In this document: one piece after another, positions 1 to 10,430 of the stretch
Layout of the letters: each line of letters starts with the position of its first letter
Position numbering within the stretch: position 1 is the first letter of the stretch
From: Roridomyces roridus
Lineage: Eukaryota > Basidiomycota > Agaricomycetes > Agaricales > Mycenaceae
DNA length: 64,000 nt
Direction of reading: 5' to 3'
NCBI GenBank assembly: GCA_029378245.1
Contig: JARKIF010000009.1
Coordinates: 1,674,001 to 1,738,000 of the forward strand
Made by a program: the position numbers and the translations under genes
The notes under the pieces: model-generated
What the model saw: the letters and a program-made list of their open reading frames with translations, nothing else
Told to the model about the DNA's origin: nothing
Database searches by the model: none

Positions 1-718
1 GCGCTTCGTGAGGCCATCTTTCGACCTGAGTGTGCGCCGGACGTGTGGTACAGTGGAAGCGGGGGTATTGGCGGAGCGTAGCCAGTTATCTAGGAACGCG
101 AGGCCTGCTGCTCCTGATTTCTCGGGATGGAACTGGGTCGCGAATACGTTGCCCTTGCTGATGGCCGATACGAAGAGCTCCTGGCCGTACTGTGTCGTGG
201 CATAGACCCACTCGGTGGCCTCGGGGTACTTTTCCGGGTTGTATTTAGCGCAGTAAGAGTGAACAAAGTAATAGAACGCTGGTGGACTCGAGTCGAAGAG
301 CTCGGCGGCATTCCAGCCAATGTGAGGGACTGCCTTGTCATGATCTGAGAAACGCTCGATGCGACAGGGAACGACGCCAAGGCCGGCGCAAGGAGACTCT
401 TCGGAGGATTGAAAGAGGACCTGCATGCCAATGCATATTCCAAAGTAGGGTTTCCCCGAGCGAATATATTCACGCAAAGGTTCCAGTAGACCGCGACGGG
501 CCAGGTGTTGAATCGCAGACTCGAATGCACCGACCCCAGGGAAGATGAGACTCTGCAGATATTTTCATTGCTGGGAGCGTGAGGAAAGAGGGGCGACTGA
601 CTGTCGCCTCGGCAAAGTCCGCAGGGGTTTCGATCCAGCGAAATGTGTGGCCTAGTTGGCGCACAGAGTTGGCGAGACTGGTTACGTTGCCAGCGCCATA
701 GTCGAGGAGGTAGAGCAT
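1..718 (-). CDS. HIS7: Imidazole glycerol phosphate synthase, glutaminase part (HIS7), 3' end beyond the window
   Basis: Histidine biosynthesis enzyme. The fungal protein fuses a glutamine amidotransferase (HisH) to a cyclase (HisF); only the amidotransferase part lies in the window and the gene runs off the left edge. The start at 718 gives MLYLLDYGAGNVTSLANS, the typical HisH opening. After an intron near 560-600 the frame continues with LIFPGVGAFESAI. GICIGMQ carries the nucleophile Cys, and TQFHPEKSG supplies the His and Glu of the triad. It diverges from the serine biosynthesis gene at 840 across 121 bp containing TGACTC (767-772), a match to the core of the Gcn4/Cpc1 general amino acid control element. 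Family assignment is secure; the missing cyclase half is inferred from the family. Confidence 0.93.
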
Positions 719-839
719 TTGGAAGAGACGCGTGAGTATCGCGTCAAAGTCGCGTTATTAGCGAAATGACTCGGTTATCCCAAAGTTGGAGCTTTCAGCT
801 ATTTACAAAGATGCCTTGTCCTCGTTGCCTCCTGCCACC
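719..839. promoter_or_regulatory. Shared divergent promoter of HIS7 and SER3 with Gcn4-like sites
   Basis: These 121 bp separate two divergent start codons. They hold TGACTC at 767-772 and TGAGT at 733-737 (the reverse orientation core). The palindromic consensus of fungal Gcn4/Cpc1 bZIP factors is TGACTCA, so both are partial matches. Both flanking genes make amino acids, which fits shared control, but binding is inference. Confidence 0.4.
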
Positions 840-2247
840 ATGTCCAGCCCAATCGCGATCCCCCAAACCTCCAAGAGTCATTTCGTGGCCGCCTCTGCGT
901 CGCCTCCGGCTTTCACCTCGCCAAACTCGAAGAACAAGGTGCTGCATCCCGTCGAAACCGTTCATCTCCGTCTGCTGCTGCTCGAGAACATCAGCCAGGA
1001 GGCAGTCGTTGCTTTCCGGGCGCAGGGGTTCCATGTAGATCACCACACAAAAGCCATGTCCGAGGACGAGCTCGTCGCGACCCTGCCTTCGTACCACGCC
1101 GTCGGTATCCGTAGCAAAACCAAAATCACTGCTCGCGTCATAAAAGCGGCGACCAAGGTCAGTTTACTGCTCAGCACCTTTCAGCGGTTGCTGAGCGTAC
1201 ATACAGTTGCTGGTCATTGGTTGCTTCTGCATCGGGACGAATCAAGTCGACCTCCCTGCCGCCGCACAGGCTGGCATCCCCGTCTTCAATTCCCCCTTTT
1301 CCAACTCTCGCTCCGTTGCAGAGCTCGTCATGGGCGAACTAGTCGCCCTTTCGCGCCAGCTTTTTGAGCGCGCATACGAGCTGCGGACTGGTATCTGGAA
1401 CAAGCAATCCAAGGGCTGCTGGGAGGTCCGTGGAAAGACTCTAGGCATTGTCGGCTATGGCCACATTGGCTCCCAGCTGTCTGTCCTGGCCGAAGCCTTT
1501 GGCATTCGCGTCATTTTCTACGATGTGCTCAACATCATGGCTCTCGGTTCTGCGCGTCAGGTCGAGTCTCTCGACGTATTGCTTGCAGAGGCAGATTTCG
1601 TAACTCTGCACGTTCCCGAACTCCCAGAAACAATCAACATGATTTCCACACCACAACTCTCGGTCATGAAAAAGGGCGCGTATCTAATCAACAACTCGCG
1701 CGGCAAGGTGGTGGATATTCCCGCCCTCATCCAATCTCTACAGTCCAAGCATCTCGCCGGTGCATGTATCGATGTCTTCCCGTCAGAGCCCGGTGCCAAC
1801 GGCGCCCCCTTTGACGACCAACTCAATCCTTGGGCCAGCACGTTGCGTGCACTCCCCAACGTCATCCTCACTCCTCACATCGGCGGCTCCACGGAGGAAG
1901 CCCAGCGCTTAATCGGAGAGGAGGTAGCACAAGCTCTGACGCGTTATCTCGACTATGGCTCGACTGTCGGTGCGGTAAATTTCCCCGAGGTCGACCTACG
2001 CGCCATGATGCAGGACCAAAGCGATCATATCCGTGTCTGCCATGTGCACAAAAACCAGCCTGGTGTGCTCAGGCAGGTCAACGAGGCGCTCTCGCCATAC
2101 AACGTCGAGAAGCAGTACTCTGACTCCAAGGGCGATGTCGCGTATCTCATGGCAGATATCGCCGACGTCAGCGTCGAGGAAATCAGTAAACTCCGGGAGA
2201 TTATCAGCAACACGAGTGCCAACATTCTCACCCGTTTCCTGGCTTGA
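840..2247 (+). CDS. SER3: D-3-phosphoglycerate dehydrogenase (serine biosynthesis)
   Basis: Oxidises 3-phosphoglycerate to 3-phosphohydroxypyruvate, the first step of serine synthesis, in the cytosol. Exon 1 is 840-1157, a 49-nt intron lies at 1158-1206, and exon 2 is 1207-2247, giving about 452 residues, close to yeast Ser3/Ser33. The splice joins RVIKAATK to LLVIGCFCIGTNQVDL. Visible motifs are FNSPFSNSRSVAELV, the NAD-binding GIVGYGHIGSQLSVLAEA, the substrate region NNSRGKVVDI, the catalytic His in LTPHIGGSTEEAQ, and a C-terminal ACT domain (VCHVHKNQPGVLRQVNEAL onward), the usual site of serine feedback. The ATG at 840 was chosen because the reading frame above it starts only with a TTG. 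It shares a promoter with HIS7. Confidence 0.95.
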
Positions 2248-2359
2248 AAAGAAGTGCCCCCAAAATACCGGAATGGACGGTCCCTAGACAACATGTGTAT
2301 ATGTTACATTGCGTACAAGTCAGGCGTAATTTACAACTTCCAGGATCACAATAGCTCTT

Positions 2360-3617
2360 CTAAGTCTCCTCCTCTGGGTCATTAATCCCGCTGCTGAGAA
2401 TGGCAAAGGACGTCTCGCTTTCGGGGAGACAAGGAGAATCGTAAATTTTGCAGGTACGGTTGTTGCCACGCCCCTTCCTGAGCTGCAGTCTGTTCCAAAA
2501 TTATATGAAGCGTACAACGGCCGAGGGTGCTGACAACGTACCGAGTAGTAGATGCATGCGCCATGATGTTACCTCCAATAGGCTTCTTCTCGTTCCCGTA
2601 GGCTCCTGGCGCGGCGTCGGGGGTGGACATGACCTGGTTTGTGACAACGACAGCGACACCAAACTGAAAGCAAGTGAGTCAGGACGGAGGCGAAGAAACA
2701 ATTCCGCACCTCGTCGGCTAAACGCTGCAGGGTGTGCAGAAATTTCCCGAGGTGGTTCTGGCGATTGGACAGCTCACCACGGCCGCTGAAATCCGTCCGG
2801 TAGAGCGCCGTGCACGAGTCGACGATCAGAAGACAGAATCTTGTACATTTAGCGCGCATATAGTCACACCATTAAACAGAACACACCTCGATTCGGCCAT
2901 GAGGGCGCTCGCGCTGGTGAGGAGCGAGTTCTGGTGGTCCGCGTTGTACGCACGAGCATAAGCAACATTGTCGAGGACCTCTTCGCCATTGAGACCGAAG
3001 CGTTCTGCGACGGCAAGGAGACGGACGGGACGGAAGGTACCTTCAGTGTCGATGTAGAGGCATTTGCCTTCGCCGCCGCCCATGCTGACGGGCAGCTGGC
3101 ATGTGACGGCGAGAGTATGGCAGAGCTGCGACTTGCCCGTGCGGAACTCGCCAAACATCTCGGTGATTGCACCAGTCTCGATACCACCTGGAAAAGGTCA
3201 ACAACAAGGAAAGGTGGGTCGAGGAGAAGAGCCTACCTCCAAGAAGCGCGTCGAGCTGTTTGGAGCCGGTGGTGATGTGCACGAGCTCTGAGCGACGCGC
3301 GTGGATCTCAGTCGCGGTCTGGAAGCCCATAGGGACGATCTTGGTCGCTATTGGACGCGTCAACGGGGTCGAAAGAGCTGGGAAATAAAGGATATACCTT
3401 CTGCAATGATCTTGTCCGCCTTTTGCTCGGATATGCCTTTGATGGAGATGAGGTGCTTGCGTGGCGTGTAAACGACAGACTCGACGGTGTTCAGTCCCGC
3501 GTCAACGAGTTTCTTGATGTCATTGGCGTGGATGCCGACCTCCTGCAGCTTGGAGACGAGGAGAGGGCCGCTGGGCGCGAAAGATTCGTCTTCCTCTTGC
3601 TGGGAAAGCTGGGACAT
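2360..3617 (-). CDS. RAD51: RAD51 recombinase
   Basis: Strand-exchange ATPase of homologous recombination in the nucleus. Exon 1 (from 3617) encodes an acidic, Gln-rich N-terminus and the helix-hairpin-helix DNA-binding domain ([34 protein letters not shown]). Later exons give [19 protein letters not shown], Walker [22 protein letters not shown], Walker [24 protein letters not shown] and [12 protein letters not shown]. The last exon, read from the genomic strand, encodes [20 protein letters not shown] and ends INDPEEET at 2360. All core motifs are present and at least four short introns are needed. It diverges from the F-box gene at 3710 across 92 bp. Confidence 0.96.
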
Positions 3618-3709
3618 GGTGGTACGAGGAGTGTTTGTAATCTGTTTGGCGCATCAACAAAGGGCGCGTTGACTCCAATCCCATGACCGCGGCTTGATCG
3701 CCACTCGCA

Positions 3710-5216
3710 ATGGCCACCACCACCACTCTGCAGTCCCTCCCGCAGGAGTTGACCATACAGATCTTCCAAAATCTCATCGCAGACGCGGCCGAATCCGATG
3801 AAGATTACGTCGAACCCATGCCTTTGCTCTTGAGCAGGGTCTCCAGATTCTTCAGGCAACTCATGCTGAATTCCCCCACCCTCTGGACATTTATCCGTGT
3901 GCACTCGCCTGCAGATCGAGATGCTGCGCCCATGTTCATCTCACTATCCAAATCCTGTCTTTTGAATGTTTCCTTCTCTCTCGACACCCTCCCAATCTTG
4001 GCTCCGGCATTTATTCAAAGCTGCGCACCTTCACGTTGGGCCAGTCTAGTCGCTCGCGGCTCATGGAACGAGATAGCTGCTTTCCTGAGAGCGCTAGACA
4101 CATCGCCCGACTTGAAAGATGTCCGCCTGCTCACTCGATCCCGTTCCTTTGACTTTCGGGATCATCACGAGGACCACGAGCCTCATCTTGCCGGTGCATC
4201 TACTGCATTGACATCCCTCACAATCCATGGTTGCATTCGCTGCCTCGCGCCTTTCCCTAACCTGACAAAATTGAATGTTCACCGCTTGCTTTGCGATTAC
4301 GACCAGTTTCGAGATCTCCTCCAAGGTTCGTCCATAACTCTTTCATCGGTGCATTGATCCTCATGATATGTAGCCTCGCCGGGTCTAGAAACCCTGATTC
4401 TGTGCGATTTGCTCGATCGGCTCGATGGCCATGATGAGTCCCAGCAGCAGCTCCTCCCTACGACCCATGATCGAGATGCCTTCATTGAAATCTCTTGCTG
4501 TGGGCTTCACAAACAGCTGTGTCGTGGGAGACAATGGACCCGTGAGTGGCTTGTTGGACAGATGCTCTGGTTTACTGATTCTGTCGCAGCCGATTCTAAA
4601 ATACCTTTCTGCTCCCAACATCGAGTACCTCGAACTCCGTGGGTCTCGGATGGACTATGGAGAATTTTCGGGCAAAGAGTTTGCTGCTCTTCGTGTTCTT
4701 TGTCTGTGCGAGATGATTTTTCCGACATGTGATGCCGCTGTGTATCGCTCCTTCTCGAAAATCACCCACCTCGAGTTGAACAACGTACAAGGCGGCGAGC
4801 AGTTGGTCGCGCGGGATGAAGCAGGCGCCCTCCCGTTCCCCAACCTTGAAACCGTCGTCGGCAGATGGCTAGACGAAGAAGATTGCAGTTGGTTGCGACC
4901 CTTACTAGATGGGCGGCCACGGGTCGTATTGCGAGTGCAGCGGAAGGATGACGTCCTTGCGTTTGCCGGCGACCACGACGTGCAAGTTCTATCCCATGGG
5001 CCGTGGGGTCTAATCCATTCAGAGTTTCTCTCCTACGACGAGGAAGAGGACGACGACTTTTCTGGATCGGATCATGAACGCTACTCTGATGAAGTGGACT
5101 TTTTCGAGGAGATGTATGAAGAAAACTACGAGTACGAGCTCGAACACGAGCTTGAGGAAGAGGACTTTCACGGCGACGACGACGACGGAGATTGGGGATT
5201 CGATTGGGGATTCTGA
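3710..5216 (+). CDS. F-box / leucine-rich-repeat-like protein, possible frameshift
   Basis: Probably an SCF ubiquitin ligase adaptor; substrate unknown. The N-terminus SLPQELTIQIFQNLI with the following LLSRVSRFFRQL is a typical F-box. Degenerate LRR-type segments follow (ALTSLTIHG, FPNLTKLNV, LETLILCDLL, MPSLKSLAVGF, KITHLELNNVQ). The C-terminus is strongly acidic and ends GDWGFDWGF. Introns fit 4326-4373 and 4542-4589, the second being in frame at 48 nt. After the first intron the LETLILCD frame differs by one base from the MPSLKSL frame starting at 4476, and I found no splice choice that keeps both. This points to a single-base sequence error or a real lesion between about 4390 and 4475. 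Such F-box/LRR families are large and fast-evolving in mushrooms. Confidence 0.72.
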
Positions 5217-5236
5217 AATATATATTATGGTATGAA

Positions 5237-6091
5237 TTACTGTACAGTCACTGGTGCAATGGGAACGGCTTTTCGAAGAGCAGCTTCAATCTTGTCCACT
5301 GCTTTTATATCCAACATCACCCTTTGCCATTGCAAGAGTTCGTAGACCGTCAGCTGGTCGAGAGGTGTGAGCTTGGTCAACGGGATGTTCCGCATGGCCC
5401 GTTCCAACGCGACCGGAGGCTCGTCACCGGTGACAAAGAGCGTGCGTCGCAAGCCCAAAGAGTCAATTTTTTGTGAGAGGTGTTTCGTCTTGGCATTTGG
5501 CCAGTCCATGGACGGCATGACACCGAGGGATTGCTCCTTGACCTTGAGACTCAGCGCAACGCGCATGCCCATCTGAAGGACTTTGCGGGGAAGTTTGGTG
5601 GAAAAATCGCGAGGCTTGGGACCAAAGGCAACACCTCCTCCGTGTTGAACTGGGCTGCGCAGATCTCCGGCTCGAGCAACACCGCCGCCCTTTTGGGCAA
5701 AGGGTTTCTTGCCCGTTCCGCTTCGTTCGCTACGGGTCTTTGTGTTGGCAGAACCCTGGCGGAGCGAGTCGCGGTAGTGAGTTACACAGAGATGCAGAAT
5801 GTCGCGACGGATGGGTTGGTTGAAGACCGTCGGGTCAAGGAGAACGAGATTCGAGGTCGCGGATAGGGCTTCCCTTGGTGCATTTGAGGGGTGTTGTGAG
5901 AGTCAGGCATAGTGGGGACGTGACGGGAGCAGCTAAGACAATGTTGAAGAATTGGATATGCAGTAGAGAGTGTGCCCACCAGTGACCTTCCGGGCTGCTT
6001 CAGCTGCGGGAGTAGTAGGTGTTGGCACACTAGCGACAGCAGCGACGCGTCTGAGTGGGCGCTTTGCCCTGCCTGCAGTGGCTCTGAGCAT
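5237..6091 (-). CDS. YML6: Mitochondrial large-subunit ribosomal protein uL4m
   Basis: Component of the mitochondrial 54S ribosomal subunit. The core on the minus strand reads QGSANTKTRSERSGTGKK, then PFAQKGGGVARAGDLRSPV, HGGGVAFGPKPRDFSTKLPR and MGMRVALSLKVKEQSLGV, the hallmark of bacterial-type L4, and ends KAVPIAPVTVQ at 5237. The start at 6091 gives MLRATAGRAKRPLRRVAAVA, an Arg/Ala-rich presequence typical of mitochondrial import. Between the presequence and NLVLLDPTVFNQPIRRDIL the frame needs two short introns; the second is inferred with a weak GTCCCC donor and a CTGAC branch motif, so that junction is uncertain. It diverges from the RPS16 gene across 133 bp. Confidence 0.9.
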
Positions 6092-6224
6092 TTGAGCGGA
6101 AGTACTCTTGTGATCCGAGATCAAAACTGAGCAGTCACTCAATCCACCTTCCTCAAGACCAAGGTCCGTCGCTGCGCCCATTCTCTCCGTTTCTCGTCCT
6201 CATTCTCGTCCAGGCTCCTCAAAA
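6092..6224. promoter_or_regulatory. Shared divergent promoter of uL4m and RPS16
   Basis: These 133 bp lie between the two start codons of a mitochondrial and a cytosolic ribosomal protein gene. The RPS16 side is pyrimidine-rich (about 6180-6215), as is common upstream of highly expressed fungal genes. No TATA box is evident. Co-regulation is inferred from arrangement only. Confidence 0.45.
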
Positions 6225-6764
6225 ATGGCCTCATCAGTAAAGGCTGTCCAGACATTTGGCAAGAAAAAGGCAAGACAATCGACTTTTCGCTGCTGCTAGC
6301 TTTTTTCTTACTGTTCATGTCCAGACCGCAACCGCCGTCGCGCACTGCCCGGGAGGGTCGTGGAATCATCCGCGTCAACGGCTCCCCAGTAAACCTGGTC
6401 CAGCCCGAAATTCTCCGCCTCAAGGTGTACGAGCCCGTGCTCGTTGTTGGCGAGGACGAGTTTGCTGGGATTGACATTCGGGTTCGTGTCAAGGGTGGAG
6501 GACACACATCGCAGGTCTACGCTATCCGCCAGGCTATTGCCAAAGCCCTCGTCGCATACCACTCCAAATACGTCGACGCCGCACACGCCATGAGCCTCAA
6601 GAAGCTCCTCGTCGACTACGACCGAACCCTCTTGATCGCTGATCCTAGACGGATGGAGCCAAAGAAATTCGGTGGTGCTGGTGCCCGTGCCCGTCGCCAA
6701 AAGAGGTCTGTATCTATTTTTCTCCACGAGAATTCTCGCTCACCCCATCCACAGTTACCGTTAA
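6225..6764 (+). CDS. RPS16: Cytosolic small-subunit ribosomal protein uS9 (RPS16), one-base frameshift
   Basis: Part of the head of the 40S subunit, near the decoding site. Exon 1 (6225-6269) encodes [15 protein letters not shown]. Exon 2 (6325-6705) continues TATAVAHC, then [26 protein letters not shown] and [20 protein letters not shown]. Exon 3 (6755-6764) completes the invariant C-terminal SYR. Intron 1 (6270-6324) appears to use a GC donor in the context AAG|GCAAG. The frame breaks by one surplus base in the CCC run at 6348-6350: TATAVAHC is in one frame and REGRG in the next, with no residue missing between them. For an essential ribosomal protein an assembly error is the simplest explanation. 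Confidence 0.93.
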
Positions 6765-7108
6765 GTCTTGTATCGCTACTCTTATGTTTAGTATGCTCTA
6801 TGCACGACGTTCGCATGCCCTGGGTCAACGTGTAGAGTCTGAGTTTTAATGTCCACCAAAACCGTCTTGGAATCTCCGTTTGAGAGCATCTGGATGCTCT
6901 GGTTGTCGTCTCTTGCCCTGAATGTCTGAGAGTACTTGCATTAACTGAGTATTTTTCGAGCCATATGAGCGTTTGAGCGGCTGGAATGTTCGTTGTAAAA
7001 TTAGAGTGGCAGATGTGATAGCGTTTGTTTGATCGCCTCGGAGAGCATCCGAATTCAATCTCAATTCAGGTCCTACGCGCTCTTCCCTGCATACCATCTT
7101 GTTTCCAG
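6765..7108. other. Intergenic region, nothing assignable
   Basis: These 344 bp separate the RPS16 stop from the Rap1-like start. A short minus-strand open frame at 6846-7121 ends LKRRFQDGFGGH, but it overlaps the next gene's first exon and matches no family I recognise. The region probably holds the RPS16 3' UTR and the promoter of the next gene. Confidence 0.5.
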
Positions 7109-9514
7109 ATGTCGGGGGCATCTTCTCTTTTATTCTCCGGCATCTCCTTCTACGTCGATCCAGGCTCTACGACTCATCCATACACCGTCCGGGTCGTCAA
7201 GGTTGTCCCTATTTCACCGAATCATCTCGTCTCAAACTCACCTTGTCCAGGGCTCTGGCGGCACCATCGTTGTCAATCCCAAGGTAACTCGAGATGTGAA
7301 GACTTTTCATGGTTCTGAGCTGGGCCCCCAAAGGATGCCGACATTCTCTTGGTGCAATCGAATACAACGTCGGGCCAAGACCATTTAAGGACTTGGAACG
7401 CAGAGAAAAGAGTCCTCGCCGTAAGCCACCACCGCCTTTCCACCGCACTCTTTTTAATATAAAGCCAAGGCCGACTGGGCATCTAAATCCATATCCTCTG
7501 GGAGGCTCTTGAAGGAGTCGGTGAGCTCCCAAGTTTTGGTCCAAAGGAACCAAGACCGAGCCTTTGTTCTAGGACAATTGGGGAAATTGCTTGGTCACTG
7601 AAGACCCTACATTGGTCTTTGAACAACCTGAAGAACCGATGTGAGTCGCAGTTCCTTTGGAACAGGCATCGACTGACGGTTTACAGTCATAATCTACCAA
7701 CACCTCGAATCACTCCCGTAGAGGCCCTACACCCGAGGAATGGCGCAACTCCACCTGTCCAGCCAATCGTCCAGGCCCCATTTTCGCAATTCCCTCCACA
7801 GATCAACACCCCGCAGCCCGGTATGCAGTCAATGTCGCCCGCCATGCAACAGCAGATTCTCCAGGCCTTTGCCTTGTCACAATATTCACAGCAGCCGCTG
7901 ACACAATCCTTTGTCCCCTCGCAGCAAGTCGGTCTGCCGCAGGGTATGCAACAACCCATTCATCCTGCTCAAGTCGGCGCAGGGATTCCGTATGACCCCA
8001 ATGTGATGGCCGCCTTGGTCATGGACATTTTGCAACGATATCCGGCGGTGCCATCATTGAATGGCGTGGCGCCTCAGAACATGAATCTTCTCCAGATGGC
8101 GGCTCAAAGTCCCGCCATGACTCAACCACCCCCGATCCATGATGATCGTTCTCGTTCTTCTTCAGTCTTGGCCCCTACGTCCTCTATCAGTCGGAAACCG
8201 TCCGTCGACGTCAAGGGCAAGGGCAAAGCCACTCCGCAGGGCTCTTCTACTTCCTCCCGTTCAACTCCCAGCTCTTCTTCAGCAAAACATATTTTCACAC
8301 ACTTTGGCCAACCGTTGACATTCTACGTGGTGATTGACTTTAAGAAGAGGCCGGAGGTTGTGGCCGAGATCAAAGTATGCAACTTCCCATGAATGTGATT
8401 TTCTTCTCAAAATGTTCTAGACTCACGGTGGGGAAATATCCGTGGACCCGGCAGCGGCGGACTTTGGGGTTCTAAATCCCAAGTCCAAGGACTTTCCTGT
8501 TCTTCTCGAAACCGTCCTGTCCTCTGAAAGAACAAAGGCGGTGAGGCATACCTTTGTGTTGGATTCAGTCGAACGGGGTGTGCTGCAGGACCCTTCGGGT
8601 TATAGATTCGAGGCTCCCGCGAATAAGTCACACCGGAAGAAAAGAAAGTCTACTCCACCTTCGCCCGTCAAGTCGGACAGAGAGGCATCTTCGTCTCGAC
8701 AGGCACCCTCGTCTCGACAGGCGTCCTCGTCTCGACATGCATCCTCGTCTGTCCCGGTCAACGTTGGAAAGGAGACCAAGGTTGACCGGGGCAGCCCTAG
8801 CCCAGACCTATCCCGTCCGTATTCTCCTTCGCCCACACCGCCTCCGGAGAGTACGCGGGTACCGGTGAATGACAGAATATACCGCTATCCCCCAATCGAG
8901 CTCGAGTACATCCGCAGTTATACAAAGGTCCTGTTCGGCAGGGACCATCAAATGACCATTGCAGCTCTCGCCGCCAAGCTCCACAAAAAGGTTGGAGGAC
9001 TTGGTTCATGCGAGTACAAACTAACTTGTCTGTAGTTGCCACACCACACTGCAAAGGCGTTCACTGCTTATCTTGCGGGGACAATGCGAGAAGACATTGA
9101 TGGTATCCGAAAGCGGGCTGGTATTGCGTACCGCAAGAAACATTACAAGGAACCTCAGTCGTCGGCCGAGGCACCTCCTGCGAAGCGACGGAAAGTCGCA
9201 GAACCAGCACCTGTTGAAGACCCTACGGCTGTTCAACAGGATCTCAACACGCTCGCACATTTTTTTGCAAACGGCGGAGATGCCTTGACGGAGACAGACG
9301 ACGAACAGGACCAACGCGAGAAGGATGGGCAGGTCTGGGCTCGGCTCACTGCAAAGGCAAGCAAATAGATCCTTGTCTCTAGCTTGCTCCTCAATCCTCT
9401 CAGAGTACGAGCAAGACTGGAGTGCCGTGGGATGTCTTTTATCAGCAGCACTATGAAGCGGTGACCGAGTTGTACGACGCTCTTGTTCAGGCTCAGGAGG
9501 ATATGTCCGAATGA
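7109..9514 (+). CDS. Rap1-like BRCT / Myb-type protein
   Basis: Probable telomere-associated or chromatin protein of the Rap1 group. The start at 7109 gives MSGASSLLFSGISFYVDP, resembling the N-terminal BRCT of vertebrate Rap1. Exons at 7109-7201 and 7251-7283 are followed by ones encoding GSGGTIVVNPK, DADILLVQSN and ADWASKSISSGRLL. A long Gln/Pro/Ser-rich linker spans 7680-8280, then a second BRCT-like block (HIFTHFGQPLTFYVVIDF, THGGEISVDP). After basic and Ser-rich sequence comes YTKVLFGRDHQMTIAALAAK plus LPHHTAKAFTAYL, which could be a divergent Myb-like fold, and a basic stretch PPAKRRKV that may be a nuclear signal. The last intron (9357-9403) again looks GC-AG. The order BRCT, linker, Myb-like supports Rap1, but the sequence is divergent and another BRCT protein is possible. 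Confidence 0.66.
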
Positions 9515-9544
9515 TGCGTTTTTTTTTGGAGAATACATTAATGT

Positions 9545-10144
9545 TCATGCTTTTACGGCCTCTACGACGGCGGTGGGTTTGAAGAAGGGCTTGTCAGACG
9601 ATGGTTTCCGGCCGCCCGCGGTGGTCGCGTCGAGCAGGCCCATCATGCCACCCATCACAGCGCAAGTACCGACTGCCATCGGGAGAGAGCCCTTGCGCAG
9701 ACCGAGCAAGAAACCAGCAGCGCATGCCCCTCAATCCGCTATTAGTCGGAAACGGCCTTGGAGCAAGTCGGACTCACCTGCAGCGCCATTTATTTCATCG
9801 TTTACTTCCCGCTTGTTGGCGACCACCGCTTCTGTCCATGCAAAGGTTGTACCAACGGCAGCTGTGTACTGTTGAGAAACGAGTCGTCAAACAATGTAGT
9901 TTCAGCACGTACTAAACAGCCCGATGGGAAGCAGGAAGCCAGCATTTCTCCCTGAGAGAGCGTTTCGGAGTCCAGCGAAGATTACTCCAGCAATGGCAGA
10001 CTGTCCGCCGAGTCGCATGGCATTTCCGATAGAGTCTTTGGATTGGTATTCTGAGGATTTAGGTGGTGACGTCGGAGGCGCTTTGCTGTAGACGCTCAGG
10101 ACGAGGTCTTTAAGTTGAGCGGCGGGACCTCCGCCTTCAGCCAT
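9545..10144 (-). CDS. Tim17/22/23-family protein, likely complex I subunit B14.7 (NDUFA11-like)
   Basis: Small mitochondrial inner-membrane protein. The start at 10144 gives MAEGGGPAAQLKDLVLSVYS. Exons assemble to four Gly/Ala-rich hydrophobic segments: GNAMRLGGQSAIAGVIFAGL, NAGFLLPIGLF with the next exon, INGAAGACAAGFLLGL and MAVGTCAVMGGMMGLLDA. It ends KPTAVVEAVKA at 9545. The length (about 165 residues), the hydrophilic N-terminus and the lack of a cleavable presequence fit the fungal accessory subunit of respiratory complex I in the Tim17 family; a true protein-import Tim is the main alternative. About three introns are required. It diverges from the EED-like gene at 10431. Confidence 0.7.
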
Positions 10145-10430
10145 GGTGTTGTTTACTGAGAACGCGTGGCCAAACAGGCGCTCTCCTCTCTCTCTATGAT
10201 CTGAACTTGAGATGGATACTAATGGCCTGTTTGTCCTCACTCGTCGATTGGTTCTGCCTCATCCTGGCCCGGGCCATTCAAAAGGATCTGTCCAGCCCTT
10301 TCCCTGGACAAAAAATTCGGCCCACAAAATTCGGAACGACAAATGGCGCGCTTGGCGCGCTGACGCGCGTTGGTCGCGACTCTGTTCTCCATCCTCGCCA
10401 ACGCGACTCTGAACCGCCACTAGGTCCCGA

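Noticed and set aside
6846..7121. Minus-strand 91-residue frame between RPS16 and the Rap1-like gene
   Set aside because: No recognisable motif, overlaps the next gene's first exon, and no clear promoter or splice evidence; kept only as an intergenic note.
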